DNA of 64,000 nt from UBA4742 sp963785815 (GCA_963785815.1 CAWAWN010000003.1:1-64000); one strand, 5' to 3'; shown: positions 1 through 7,913, counted from the stretch's first letter. The notes: generated by a model from the sequence alone, not told the origin. Numbers and translations: made by a program.

Positions 1-2
1 AG

Positions 3-380
3 GGCACCGAGGAGGCCCGCAAGAACCTGTTCCAGGTGCCCCTGGCCGGCAGCACGATCATCCACCCGGTGATCGGTGAGACCGGCGCCGGACGCGTGCT
101 GCTCAAGCCGGCCGCCCCCGGTACCGGCGTCATCGCCGGGGGCGCGGCCCGCGCCATCCTGGAAGAGGCCGGCGTGCACGACGTGCTGTGCAAGTCGCTG
201 GGCTCGGCCAACCACATCAACGTGGCCCGGGCCACCATCGCCGGGCTCAAGGCCCTCAAGCGCCCGGACGAGATCGCCCGGCTGCGGGGCCTGTCGGCCG
301 AGGAGTTCGTGCCCAAGGGCCTGCTCGAGGCCTACCGCACCAGCGAGCGCGGGCCCTTCGTGCCCGACGAGGTGGCCTGA
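3..380 (+). CDS. rpsE: 30S ribosomal protein S5, 5' truncated
   Basis: This is the C-terminal part (125 residues) of ribosomal protein S5, part of the 30S subunit near the decoding centre. The gene enters from beyond the left edge, so the start is missing. The visible part holds the typical S5 C-terminal fold, with PLAGSTIIHPV near the beginning, a glycine-rich GTGVIAGGAARAILEEAG stretch and the SLGSANHINVARATIAGL helix. It is followed at once by rpmD, whose ATG overlaps its TGA by one base. This is the normal spc-operon order, so the two are probably translationally coupled. Confidence 0.97.
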   Translation, partial: GTEEARKNLFQVPLAGSTIIHPVIGETGAGRVLLKPAAPGTGVIAGGAARAILEEAGVHDVLCKSLGSANHINVARATIAGLKALKRPDEIARLRGLSAEEFVPKGLLEAYRTSERGPFVPDEVA

Positions 381-583
381 TGGGCGAGCTCACCGTCACC
401 CAGGTCCGCTCAGCCATCGGCGCCAAGCCCAAGACCCGCGGCACGCTGCGGGCGCTGGGCCTGCGCGGCATCGGCCAGAGCAACACCCTGCCGGATCGCC
501 CCGAGATCCGGGGCATGATCGCCCGCGTCCCCCACCTCATCCGGGTCACCGACGCCGCCTCCCAGGAAGAAGCCTCATCGTGA
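380..583 (+). CDS. rpmD: 50S ribosomal protein L30
   Basis: A 67-residue L30 protein of the large subunit. The sequence starts MGELTVTQVRSAIG and carries the L30 signature around LRALGLRGIGQSN, followed by RPEIRGMIARVPHLIRV. The length is slightly above the usual 58-62 because of a short polar C-terminal tail. The ATG shares its first base with the rpsE stop, and the gene's end overlaps the rplO start (GTGA), so rpsE-rpmD-rplO is one tightly coupled operon. Nothing unusual is seen. Confidence 0.96.
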   Translation: MGELTVTQVRSAIGAKPKTRGTLRALGLRGIGQSNTLPDRPEIRGMIARVPHLIRVTDAASQEEASS

Positions 584-1068
584 AGGTCCACGATCTCAAG
601 CCAGCTGAGGGCTCCACCCGCAAGCGCAAGCGCGTCGGTCGCGGCATCGGTGGCAAGGGCGGCAAGACCGCCGGCCGCGGCACCAAGGGCCAAGGGGCCC
701 GCGACACCATCCCCGCCGGCTTCGAGGGCGGCCAGCTGCCCCTGCACATGCGGGTGCCCAAGCTCAAGGGCTTCAAGAACCCGTTCCGGGTCGAGTACCA
801 GGCCCTGAACCTCGACGTGCTCGACGCCAGCGGGCTGGACGTGATCGATCCTGACGTGCTCCACGACCACGGGCTGTCCCACAAGGGCGCCCTGATCAAG
901 GTCCTCGGCCGGGGCGAGGTGACCCGACCCATCCAGGTCCGGGCTCACGCCTTCTCCAAGGCGGCCGAGGCAGCCATCACCGGAGCAGGCGGTACGGTTG
1001 AGGTCCTGGCGCTGCCGTGGGGCGATCGTCGTCCGCCGGCCAAGGGAAACCACCTCACCAACCGCTAG
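580..1068 (+). CDS. rplO: 50S ribosomal protein L15
   Basis: A 162-residue L15, a 23S rRNA-binding protein of the 50S subunit. It begins at a GTG (VKVHDLKPAEGSTRKRKR) that overlaps the rpmD stop in a GTGA arrangement. The basic, glycine-rich N-terminal arm (RVGRGIGGKGGKTAGRGTKG) and the following GFEGGQLPLHMRVPKLKGF are diagnostic of L15. The C-terminal globular part (KGALIKVLGRGEVT, VRAHAFSKAAEAAI) is complete. The reading frame is open far upstream, but the upstream part is a shadow of rpsE and rpmD. Confidence 0.97.
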   Translation: MKVHDLKPAEGSTRKRKRVGRGIGGKGGKTAGRGTKGQGARDTIPAGFEGGQLPLHMRVPKLKGFKNPFRVEYQALNLDVLDASGLDVIDPDVLHDHGLSHKGALIKVLGRGEVTRPIQVRAHAFSKAAEAAITGAGGTVEVLALPWGDRRPPAKGNHLTNR

Positions 1069-1115
1069 CCCGCGCCCCCCGCCCGACCACCTGGGTCGAC
1101 GACAGGAGCCCCTCG

Positions 1116-2429
1116 GTGCTTTCCAGCCTGCGCAACATCTTCAAGGTCCCCGACCTGCGCAACAAGGTGTTGTTCACGATCCTGATGATCGTGCTCTACC
1201 GCTTCGGTGCGCACCTGCCCGTCCCGGGCATCGACACCGGGGCGCTCAAGACGCTCCGGAGCCAGGCCAACCAGAGCGGCGTGCTCGGCTTCCTGACCTT
1301 GTTCTCCGGCGGGGCCATCACCAACTTCGCCATCTTCGCCCTCGGGATCATGCCGTACATCACGGCATCCATCATCCTGCAGATCCTGGGCGTGGTGATC
1401 CCCAAGCTCGAGGAGTGGCAGGAGCAGGGGGCGGTCGGCCAGCGCAAGATCACCCAGTGGACCCGCTACGTCACCATCGGCATCGCGGTGGTGCAGTCGA
1501 CCGGTCTGGCCTACCTGTTCCACAAGGGCGGCGGCGGCCTCCGCCAGGGCAACACCACCGGCATCGACCTGGTGCCCCACTACAACGCCGGCCACGTCGC
1601 GCTGATCGTGCTCACCCTGACCACGGGCACGGCCTTGCTCATGTGGATGGGCGAGCTCATCACCCAACGGGGCATCGGCAACGGCATGTCGCTGCTGATC
1701 TTCGCCTCGGTGGTGTCGACGCTGCCGGCCCAGGGCACCCGCATCCAGGCATCGGCCGGCTGGGGCGCCCTGATCATCACCATCATCGTGTTCATCGGCC
1801 TGCTCGTGGCCATCGTGTTCATCGAGCAGGGCCAGCGCCGGATCCCGGTGCAGTTCGCCAAACGCCAGGTGGGGCGTCGGGTGTACGGGGGGCAGAGCAC
1901 GTACATCCCCCTGAAGGTGACCCAGGCGGGCGTCATCCCCATCATCTTCGCCAGCTCGGTGCTCTACCTGCCCCAGCTGCTGTCGTTCGTGCTGCCGGCC
2001 AGCGGGTGGGGCGCGAGCGTGCAGAGCTTCATCAACAACCACCTGTCCAACCCGGGCTCGCCGTACTACCTCGTCACCTACGGCCTGCTCATCATCGGGT
2101 TCACCTACTTCTACACGGCCATCACCTTCGATCCGGCCAAGCAGGCCGACACGTTGCGCAAGCAGGGCGGGTTCATCCCGGGCATCCGACCCGGGCCCCA
2201 GACCGAGCGCTACATGGCCCGTCTGCTCAACCGCATCACCCTGCCCGGCGCCCTGTTCATCGCCGGGGTGGCGCTGGTGCCCTCGTGGATGCTCAGCCAC
2301 TACCTGCCCGGCAACCAGGTGTCCTTCTCGGGCATCTCGGTGCTGATCGCGGTGGGGGTCGCCCTCGAGACGATGAAGCAGATCGACAGCCAGCTGATGA
2401 TGCGCAACTACGAAGGGTTCCTCAAGTAG
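1116..2429 (+). CDS. secY: Protein translocase subunit SecY
   Basis: SecY is the central channel of the Sec translocon in the cytoplasmic membrane and works with SecE, SecG and SecA. The 437-residue protein shows about ten hydrophobic segments. Family landmarks include FRFGAHLPVPGID-like sequence after the first membrane helix, the plug region GGAITNFAIFALGIMPYITA and GNGMSLLIFA. The GTG at 1116 was chosen because a strong AGGAG lies about 8 bases upstream and it gives the usual MLSSLRNIFK N-terminus. The stop overlaps the adk start by one base. The open frame extends upstream of the GTG without meaning. Confidence 0.97.
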   Translation: MLSSLRNIFKVPDLRNKVLFTILMIVLYRFGAHLPVPGIDTGALKTLRSQANQSGVLGFLTLFSGGAITNFAIFALGIMPYITASIILQILGVVIPKLEEWQEQGAVGQRKITQWTRYVTIGIAVVQSTGLAYLFHKGGGGLRQGNTTGIDLVPHYNAGHVALIVLTLTTGTALLMWMGELITQRGIGNGMSLLIFASVVSTLPAQGTRIQASAGWGALIITIIVFIGLLVAIVFIEQGQRRIPVQFAKRQVGRRVYGGQSTYIPLKVTQAGVIPIIFASSVLYLPQLLSFVLPASGWGASVQSFINNHLSNPGSPYYLVTYGLLIIGFTYFYTAITFDPAKQADTLRKQGGFIPGIRPGPQTERYMARLLNRITLPGALFIAGVALVPSWMLSHYLPGNQVSFSGISVLIAVGVALETMKQIDSQLMMRNYEGFLK

Positions 2430-3076
2430 TGGCGCTGAAGCTGGTGCTGTTCGGCCGTCAGGGCGCGGGGAAGGGCACCCAGTCCGCGTTGCTGGCCAAG
2501 CACTACGGCGCGGTGCACGTCTCCACCGGCGACATGCTGCGCGAGGCCGTGGCCGAGGGAACCGAGTTCGGGCGCCAGGCCAAGGAGATCATGGACGCGG
2601 GGGCGCTGGTGCCCGACCAGATCATGCTCGGCATCATCAGGGACCGCCTGGCCGCCGAGGACGTGGTGACCAACGGCTTCCTGCTCGACGGGTTCCCCCG
2701 GAACCTCGGGCAAGCGGATGCCCTGCTGGAGATCGCCTCCATCGACCTGGCCGTCGACATCGAGGTGCCCCGCGACGTCGTGCTCGAGCGGCTCTCCAGC
2801 CGGCGAGTGTGCACCCAGTGCGGCACCATCTACTCGCTGTCCGAGCCGCCCACCCGTCCGTGGACCTGCGACAAGTGCGGGGGCGAGGTGGTCCAGCGCG
2901 ACGACGACACCCCCGAGGCCATCAACAAGCGGCTCGAGGTCTACGAGCGCGAGACGGTGCCGGCCATCGCCCGGTTCGGCGAGCTCGGCCTGCTCGAGTC
3001 GGTCGACGGCCTGGGTCGCCCCGACGAGGTGGCCGACCGGTTGGTGGCAGCCATCGACGCCCACCTGGGCGCCTGA
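2429..3076 (+). CDS. adk: Adenylate kinase, zinc-lid type
   Basis: Adenylate kinase interconverts ATP + AMP and 2 ADP in the cytosol. The 215-residue protein has the P-loop GRQGAGKGT at residues 9-17, the AMP-binding STGDMLR motif and DGFPRN. Its lid is the long form with four cysteines at about residues 128, 131, 147 and 150 (CTQC and CDKC), which bind structural zinc in this family. The GTG start shares a G with the secY stop, indicating coupling. This secY-adk-map order is common in Actinobacteria and Firmicutes. Confidence 0.97.
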   Translation: MALKLVLFGRQGAGKGTQSALLAKHYGAVHVSTGDMLREAVAEGTEFGRQAKEIMDAGALVPDQIMLGIIRDRLAAEDVVTNGFLLDGFPRNLGQADALLEIASIDLAVDIEVPRDVVLERLSSRRVCTQCGTIYSLSEPPTRPWTCDKCGGEVVQRDDDTPEAINKRLEVYERETVPAIARFGELGLLESVDGLGRPDEVADRLVAAIDAHLGA

Positions 3077-3084
3077 GCCCGGCC

Positions 3085-3852
3085 GTGCGCGCGCTGCGGA
3101 ACCCGGCGCCCACGGTGCGCAGCCGCGCCGAGGTGGCCAAGATGCGCAAGGCCGGACGGGTGGTGGCCGAGATGCACGAGTGCATCCGAGCCGCGGTGGC
3201 GCCGGGGGTGACGACCCTCGAGCTCGACGCGGTGGGCCGCGACGTGATCGAGCGCCGGGGCGCCACCTCCAACTTCCTGGGCTACCACGGCTTCCCGGCG
3301 GTCATCTGCGCCTCGCCCAACAACATGATCGTGCACGGCATCCCCGACGGCTACCGGCTGCGCGACGGCGACATCATCTCCATCGACTGCGGCGCGGTCG
3401 TCGACGGGTGGCACGGCGACGCCGCCTTCACCATGGGGGTGGGCGACATCACGCCCGAGGCCGCCCGTCTGATCGACGTCACCGAGGCGTCGCTCCACGC
3501 GGGGATCGCCGAGCTGGTGGCCGACAACCACCTGGGAGACGTGGGTGCGGCGGTGCAGGCCGTGGCCGAGGCGGCCGGGTACTCGGTGGTGCGGGAGTAC
3601 GTGGGCCACGCCATCGGGCGGGCCATGCACGAGCAGCCCGAGGTGCCGAACTACGGCCGGCCCGGACGCGGCGCCCGCCTGTCGGTGGGCAACGTGTTCG
3701 CCATCGAGCCCATGGTCAACGCCGGCACGGCGGAGACCTTGCTGCTGGACGACGGCTGGGGCGTGGTCACCGCCGACGGCTCGCTGTCGGTGCACTGGGA
3801 GCACACCATCGCCGTCACCGACGACGGCCCCCAGATCCTGACGACTGCCTGA
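3085..3852 (+). CDS. map: Methionine aminopeptidase, type I
   Basis: Removes the initiator methionine from nascent proteins. The 255-residue protein has the five expected metal ligands: Asp in SIDCGAV, Asp in HGDAAFT, His in YVGHAIGRAMHE, Glu in FAIEPMV and Glu in VHWEHTI. The GTG start lies 8 bases after the adk stop, so it belongs to the secY-adk-map unit. A long hairpin (3876-3926) follows at once and probably ends transcription. In most relatives infA comes next; here about 3.7 kb of other genes intervene. Confidence 0.96.
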   Translation: MRALRNPAPTVRSRAEVAKMRKAGRVVAEMHECIRAAVAPGVTTLELDAVGRDVIERRGATSNFLGYHGFPAVICASPNNMIVHGIPDGYRLRDGDIISIDCGAVVDGWHGDAAFTMGVGDITPEAARLIDVTEASLHAGIAELVADNHLGDVGAAVQAVAEAAGYSVVREYVGHAIGRAMHEQPEVPNYGRPGRGARLSVGNVFAIEPMVNAGTAETLLLDDGWGVVTADGSLSVHWEHTIAVTDDGPQILTTA

Positions 3853-3875
3853 GGCCCTCTCGCACCCCCCTCCCT

Positions 3876-3926
3876 CGAAATCGGTGCAGAAACGTGCCGG
3901 ATGGGCACGTTCGTGCACCAATTTCG
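3876..3926. terminator. Long hairpin between convergent genes (inverted-repeat family C)
   Basis: CGAAAT pairs with ATTTCG at the base, followed inward by GGTGCA/TGCACC and AACGTGCC/GGGCACGTT around a GGAT loop. There are only small bulges. It lies between the ends of map and the convergent minus-strand gene, which suits a bidirectional terminator. A near copy of the same sequence occurs at 37338-37374, also between convergent genes. Confidence 0.7.
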
Positions 3927-3932
3927 GGATGG

Positions 3933-4781
3933 TCAGGCAGAGAAGAGGTCGTTGAGGCGGGTGAAGGGGGCGGCGACGGCGAAGTCGTCGAAGGTGCCCG
4001 CGTCGAGCAGCGTCTCGGCGGCCCGGGACACGGCGCCCCACGCCACCCGGGCCAGGGCTGAGCCCACGCTGATCCGGCGCACCCCCGCGTCGGCCAGCTC
4101 GGCCACGCTCGGGCCCCCGGACCAGCCGATGAGCACGTTCACCGGCGCCGGGGCGAGGGCCTCGACCACCACCCGGATGTCCTCGATGGTCCGCAGGCCC
4201 GGGGCGAACAGCACGTCGGCGCCGGCCTGGGCGTAGGCGTCGAGCCGTTCGAGCACGTCGGCCAGGGGATCGTCCACGCCGTAGAGGAGCGACTCGGCCC
4301 GGGCGGTGAGCACCACGTCGGCGCTGGACTGGTCGACCGCCGTCCGAGCCGCCCGGAGTCGGGCCACGGCGGCGCCCAGCTCGATCATCGGGTGAACGGA
4401 TCCGCCGGACGCGTCCTCGATCGACAACCCGGCCACCCCGGTCTGGATGCATCGCGCCACGTTGGCGGCCACGCCTTCGGGCTCGTCGGCGTAGCCGGCC
4501 TGGAAGTCGGCGTTGATCGGCAGCTCGGTGGCCCCCACCAGGTCGACCAGGTGGGCCAGGACGTCGTCCACCGAGAGGGCGTCGGGACGGTCGGGGAGGC
4601 CTCGGGTGAACCCGAACCCGGCACTGGTCGACGCCAGGGCCGGGAACCCCAGGCTGGCCAGCACCTGCGCCGAGCCGACGTCCCACGGGTTGGGCATCAC
4701 GAAGCACCCCGACTGGTGCAGCGCCCGGAACGTCGCCCGTCGTCCGGCCAGGTCGGCCGCGGTCGGCGCGTCCTCAGCCAT
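3933..4781 (-). CDS. Isocitrate lyase/PEP mutase family enzyme
   Basis: A 282-residue TIM-barrel protein of the isocitrate lyase/phosphoenolpyruvate mutase superfamily, whose members make or break C-C or C-P bonds next to a carboxylate. Matching segments are MPNPWDVGSAQVLASLGFPA near the N-terminus, the substrate-loop start TSAGFGF, the metal-site region INADFQAGYAD, and GLSIEDASGG. The KKCGH motif of true isocitrate lyase is absent, so the substrate is unknown; a decarboxylase or lyase on a small keto-acid is likely. It overlaps the end of the upstream anchored-protein gene by 8 bases, making a two-gene operon opposite to the ribosomal genes. Confidence 0.85.
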   Translation of the reverse strand: MAEDAPTAADLAGRRATFRALHQSGCFVMPNPWDVGSAQVLASLGFPALASTSAGFGFTRGLPDRPDALSVDDVLAHLVDLVGATELPINADFQAGYADEPEGVAANVARCIQTGVAGLSIEDASGGSVHPMIELGAAVARLRAARTAVDQSSADVVLTARAESLLYGVDDPLADVLERLDAYAQAGADVLFAPGLRTIEDIRVVVEALAPAPVNVLIGWSGGPSVAELADAGVRRISVGSALARVAWGAVSRAAETLLDAGTFDDFAVAAPFTRLNDLFSA

Positions 4782-5367
4782 CGAACCCGTTCGGGCAGGG
4801 CGTCGAGCCGACCCCGCTCAGACAGATGTCGAGACCGAGTGACGTGGTGCGGGTCACCCCACCGGAGCGGTAGGTGACCACCACGTCGGGGGCCATGACG
4901 GTCACCGGTCGGGTCAGGCGGTAGCTGATCACGATCAGCGACGTGCTGGTCGGGCTGATCCGGGCCCCGCGAGGGGCAACGATCGTGCACCGGGCGAGGG
5001 GTTCCGCGTTGGTGAAGCCCTGGCCGCACGTCGACGAGCTGAAGCCGAAGGTGGCGGTCAGGTCGTCGACCGGGCGGGCCAGGCGGATCGACTCGACGGT
5101 CACGGTGCCGCCATGTGCTTCCAGCTGGAGCGTCAGCACCCGCGGGCTGCCGACCGGGACCGTGGCCGCGCCAGCCCGGGCCCCCAGAGGTTCGAGTCGG
5201 GGTCCGGACTGCCCGGCTCGCCAGCTGGCGACGCCGGCCAGCAGCGCCAGCACGACCAGCACGACCAGCACGAGCAGCACGATGACGCCCAACGTCCACT
5301 CCGGTCGCCGCGGCACACGTCGACCCGTCGGTCGAGCCCCGAGACCTGCCACCGCCGTCGGTGCCAT
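4774..5367 (-). CDS. Membrane-anchored extracytoplasmic protein of unknown function
   Basis: A 197-residue protein not recognised by family. A short basic N-terminus (GRRVPRRPEW) is followed by one strongly hydrophobic helix at about residues 27-48 made of Leu/Val repeats, then an outward domain rich in beta-type sequence with two pairs of cysteines (SSTCGQGF, LARCTIV, LDICLSG, STPCPNG). This suggests an extracytoplasmic, disulfide-bonded domain. The ATG at 5367 is preceded by a TACTCT hexamer ending 6 bases upstream, which suggests a leaderless transcript. It is probably co-transcribed with the PEP mutase-like gene it overlaps; no functional link can be inferred. Confidence 0.75.
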   Translation of the reverse strand: MAPTAVAGLGARPTGRRVPRRPEWTLGVIVLLVLVVLVVLALLAGVASWRAGQSGPRLEPLGARAGAATVPVGSPRVLTLQLEAHGGTVTVESIRLARPVDDLTATFGFSSSTCGQGFTNAEPLARCTIVAPRGARISPTSTSLIVISYRLTRPVTVMAPDVVVTYRSGGVTRTTSLGLDICLSGVGSTPCPNGFDG

Positions 5368-5399
5368 GGGCCAAGAGTAGTTCCGCGGCGTCGCCGGGT

Positions 5400-5580
5400 C
5401 CGCGGCCGAGAAATCCCGCGGCCAGCTCCGGCGGTGCCTTCCAGCTGAAGCGGGTCCGCAAGCGGGCCCTGCGCGACGCCGTGGTGGACGCCTGGCTGTC
5501 GGCCTTGCTGAACGGCCGCTCCCAGGCGAAGGCCTTGCCGGCCACCAACCAGGCGCGGTAGCCGTGCCGCTCGGCTCGGA
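5400..5580 (-). pseudogene. Scrambled remnant of an MmcQ/YjbR-family gene
   Basis: Read on the minus strand, 5575-5499 encodes GYRAWLVAGKAFAWERPF, which resembles the N-terminal core of MmcQ/YjbR-family DNA-binding-like proteins, and 5437-5408 encodes APPELAAGFL, like their C-terminus. Between them, 5439-5501 makes sense only on the plus strand (QLKRVRKRALRDAVVDAWLS), which resembles the helix that normally precedes that C-terminus. The middle of the family domain is missing. The simplest reading is a gene destroyed by deletion plus inversion of a 63-bp piece. Family matching is from memory, so the call is tentative. Confidence 0.4.
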
Positions 5581-5665
5581 CCGCGGATGGCGTCGCCCTG
5601 GGCGCCGCGTGGCGTGGGCTAAGGTCGCCCGACGGGCACGAGTTCCGACCACGACGGGAGTGAGC

Positions 5666-6718
5666 ATGCGCAGATGGATCACGCGGGCACTGTTGCCGGT
5701 CCTCGGCGCCACCGTGCTCACGATAGGGCTGCTCCCGGTCTCGGCCGCCCACGCCGACACGTTGCTCATCGAGAGCTTCACGAACGCCACGGTGGCCAAC
5801 CCCGGTGACTGGGTGTCGGGTGGCACCGGGTCCTCGATCTCGGGCTGGCCGGGCCAGACGTGCCTCACCGCCGGGTCCGACACGACCCAGACCCCCGTCG
5901 CCGGTTGCGGTCTCGACACGCCGGACGCCGCCGGGTCGGGCGCGCTGCGGCTCAGCCCGGCCAACGGCTCGTCGGCCGGCTTCGCGCTCTACAACCACGC
6001 GCTGCCCACCTCTGGCGGCCTCGACATCACCTTCGACCAGGCCCAGTACGGCGGCAGCGGTGCCGACGGCATCTCGTTCTTCCTGGTGAACGGCACGGCC
6101 GACCTCACCACCCCGGGCGCCGCGGGTGGTGGTCTGGGCTACACGGCGGGCAACGACGGGGTGAACTACAGCCCCGGGGTGACCGAGGGCCTGTTGGGGA
6201 TCGGCATCGACAAGTGGGGCAACTTCAGCAACACCGGCTCGGCCGGCACCGGATGCGCTGCCGGTTCGGGGCCGGGCTCCCAGGGGCCGGGCCAGGTGCC
6301 CAACGTGGTGTCCGTGCGGGGCGAGGGCAACGGCACCGTCGGCTACTGCTGGCTGGCCAACTCCGACAACCTGGGGACGACCCTGTCGGGTGGCAACACC
6401 CGCGCCGCGGCGACCGTGCTGGTCCACATCGTGATCGACCCGAGCACGGTCAGCGTCCGCCACATCACCATCTCGCTCAACGGCACCCAGGTGCTGCAGA
6501 TCCCGATCACGGCCGCTCTGGTGGCGGCGACGAGCTTCAAGTTCGGCTTCGCCGGCTCCACCGGGGCGGTGACCGACGTCCACGAGGTGTGGAACCTCAA
6601 CATCAACTCCGTGATCCCGGTCCCGCCGTCCAGCACCACCTCGACCACGGCGGCCACGACGAGCACCACCGGCACGGCGGCCGAACCGGTGACCGCCACG
6701 CCCGCCTTCACCGGCTGA
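5666..6718 (+). CDS. Secreted L-type-lectin-like protein with Thr-rich tail
   Basis: A 350-residue exported protein. A signal peptide covers about residues 1-27 (basic MRRWITR, hydrophobic core, AHA cleavage region). The body looks like a bacterial legume-lectin-type beta sandwich: FTNATVANPGDWVSGG, ALRLSPANGSSAGFALYNH, ITFDQAQYGGSGADGISFFL and LGIGIDKWGNFSN are typical of that fold, which often binds carbohydrates. The C-terminus is a Ser/Thr linker ending TPAFTG, without LPXTG or a membrane anchor. The ATG is preceded by GGGAG. The Thr-rich end may be a truncated stalk. Probably a cell-surface or secreted glycan-binding protein. Confidence 0.75.
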   Translation: MRRWITRALLPVLGATVLTIGLLPVSAAHADTLLIESFTNATVANPGDWVSGGTGSSISGWPGQTCLTAGSDTTQTPVAGCGLDTPDAAGSGALRLSPANGSSAGFALYNHALPTSGGLDITFDQAQYGGSGADGISFFLVNGTADLTTPGAAGGGLGYTAGNDGVNYSPGVTEGLLGIGIDKWGNFSNTGSAGTGCAAGSGPGSQGPGQVPNVVSVRGEGNGTVGYCWLANSDNLGTTLSGGNTRAAATVLVHIVIDPSTVSVRHITISLNGTQVLQIPITAALVAATSFKFGFAGSTGAVTDVHEVWNLNINSVIPVPPSSTTSTTAATTSTTGTAAEPVTATPAFTG

Positions 6719-6748
6719 TCCCGCGACCGGTCCCACCCCTCAGACGTC

Positions 6749-6826
6749 GAACCTGTCAGCCCACCCCCCTCAGTCCCGAACCTGTCAGCCCAGCGGGCAC
6801 GGTGAGGTCGCTGAGCTGACAGGTTG
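6749..6826. repeat. Inverted-repeat family B, copy 1 (with duplicated left arm)
   Basis: Two direct copies of GAACCTGTCAGCCCA (6748-6762 and 6778-6792) are followed by the inverted arm TGAGCTGACAGGTT at about 6812-6826. Either left arm can pair with the right arm. The sequence lies just after the lectin-like gene. Related elements are at 6883-6930 and 28978-29026, all with GGTCGCTG before the right arm. Confidence 0.7.
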
Positions 6827-6882
6827 CGCGAGCTTGCGGGTCCGCGATGGCTCGGAGCTGGCCCTGATCCCACCCCTTCCTC

Positions 6883-6930
6883 GAACCTGTCAGTGGAGCG
6901 GGCTGTATGGGGTCGCTGGGCTGACAGGTT
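6883..6930. repeat. Inverted-repeat family B, copy 2
   Basis: GAACCTGTCAG is followed about 27 bases later by the inverted CTGACAGGTT, with the shared GGTCGCTGGG just before the right arm. It lies in the gap before the DinB-like gene. Together with copy 1 it fills most of the 260-base gap from 6719 to 6978. Confidence 0.65.
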
Positions 6931-6978
6931 GCGCGACGTGGGGGTGGGGCAGGGCGGGGTACGGCTAGCGTCGGCCCC

Positions 6979-7566
6979 ATGGACGACGTGGTGGTGGACT
7001 GTGAGCGGGCGGTGGCCCGGGCGGCGGCCGTCGTCGACCAGGTGACCGAGGCCGAACTGGCCCGACCCACGCCGTGCGATCGCTGGGACGTCCGGGCCCT
7101 GCTCGAGCACATGATCTGGATGTGCGACGTGTTCGCCCTGGGGCTGTCCGGCCAGGCCGCGCCACCCGAGGCCGTCCCTCTCGGCGCTGACGACCCGGCC
7201 GCACGGTACGCGAGAGCCAGCGCCGCCGCCCTCGACGGGTGGCGGACCACCGAATGGGCCGAGATGATGTTGATCTTGCCCTTCGCCACGCTGCCGGCCG
7301 CCATCGGGGTGCGGGTGTTCGTGGGCGACCAGCTCATCCACGCCTGGGATCTGGCCACCGCCCTGGGCCGGCCCTTCCAGATCGACGACGACCTGGCCCG
7401 CGCCCAGCTGGAGATGATGCGCCAGTACTACGACCCGGCCAACCGGGGGCCGGACGCCGCCTTCGACCTGGCCGCCGACTGGGCTGATCCGGTGACGCCG
7501 TCGGACCAGCTCATCGCCCTGTCGGGACGCCAACCCGGAGTTGGACTCGGGCCCACCGACCGCTAA
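6979..7566 (+). CDS. TIGR03086-type DinB/maleylpyruvate isomerase-like protein
   Basis: A 195-residue four-helix-bundle protein of the DinB-like, mycothiol-linked group (TIGR03086). The signature PTPCDRWDVRALLEHM at about residues 31-46 supplies the first metal-binding His. GVRVFVGDQLIHAWDLATALG at about 112-132 supplies the HAWDL motif usual in the family. Members are often metal-binding and linked to mycothiol-dependent reactions; the substrate is unknown. The ATG follows a TAGCGT hexamer with a 7-base gap, fitting a leaderless message. Its stop codon overlaps the -10 box of the infA promoter. Confidence 0.85.
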   Translation: MDDVVVDCERAVARAAAVVDQVTEAELARPTPCDRWDVRALLEHMIWMCDVFALGLSGQAAPPEAVPLGADDPAARYARASAAALDGWRTTEWAEMMLILPFATLPAAIGVRVFVGDQLIHAWDLATALGRPFQIDDDLARAQLEMMRQYYDPANRGPDAAFDLAADWADPVTPSDQLIALSGRQPGVGLGPTDR

Positions 7567-7569
7567 GCT
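7541..7569 (+). promoter_or_regulatory. Sigma70-like promoter for the infA-rplQ operon
   Basis: TTGGAC (7541-7546) and TAAGCT (7564-7569) are separated by 17 bases. The -10 box overlaps the TAA stop of the preceding gene. Transcription would start near 7576 and give a leader of about 110 bases before infA. It explains how the alpha operon can be expressed although it is cut off from secY-adk-map. Confidence 0.6.
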
Positions 7570-7688
7570 GTCTTCTCGCCTCGGAACCTTGCGCGCCAGC
7601 GCGCCTCGGTCGAGGAGTTCCACCGCAGTCGGCGCGTGCTTGCGCGCGTGGTCTGCCGGTCCCGGTCCACCGTCTCGTAGGAGCAACC

Positions 7689-7913
7689 CTGCCCAAGCCC
7701 AAGGAAGACGCCATCGTCCTGGAAGGGACGGTGATCGAGCCCCTCCCGAACGCCATGTTCCGGGTCGAGCTCGAGAACGGCCACAAGGTGCTGGCCCACA
7801 TCTCGGGGAAGATGCGCATGCACTACATCCGCATCCTGCCCGGCGATCGCGTCCAGGTGGAGCTGACCCCCTACGACCTCACCCGAGGCCGAATCACCTA
7901 CCGCTACAAGTAG
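7689..7913 (+). CDS. infA: Translation initiation factor IF-1, apparent CTG start
   Basis: IF-1 binds the 30S A site during initiation. The conserved OB-fold is clear: EGTVIEPLPNAMFRVELENG, HISGKMRMHYIRILPGD, DLTRGRITYRYK. The first ATG/GTG/TTG in frame is GTG 7731, but starting there would give 60 residues and remove the conserved first strand (KEDAIVLEG). Upstream in frame, CTG 7689 follows an AGGAG (7679-7683) at ideal spacing and gives 74 residues beginning MPKPKEDAIVLEG, close to the normal 72-73. CTG is therefore the best start, although a base error at that codon cannot be excluded. rpmJ follows after a 133-base gap. Confidence 0.88.
   Translation: MPKPKEDAIVLEGTVIEPLPNAMFRVELENGHKVLAHISGKMRMHYIRILPGDRVQVELTPYDLTRGRITYRYK

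Noticed and set aside
5185..5210. tRNA T-arm-like sequence (GGTTCGAGTC)
   Set aside because: It lies inside a minus-strand coding gene, and no acceptor, D or anticodon stems could be formed around it.
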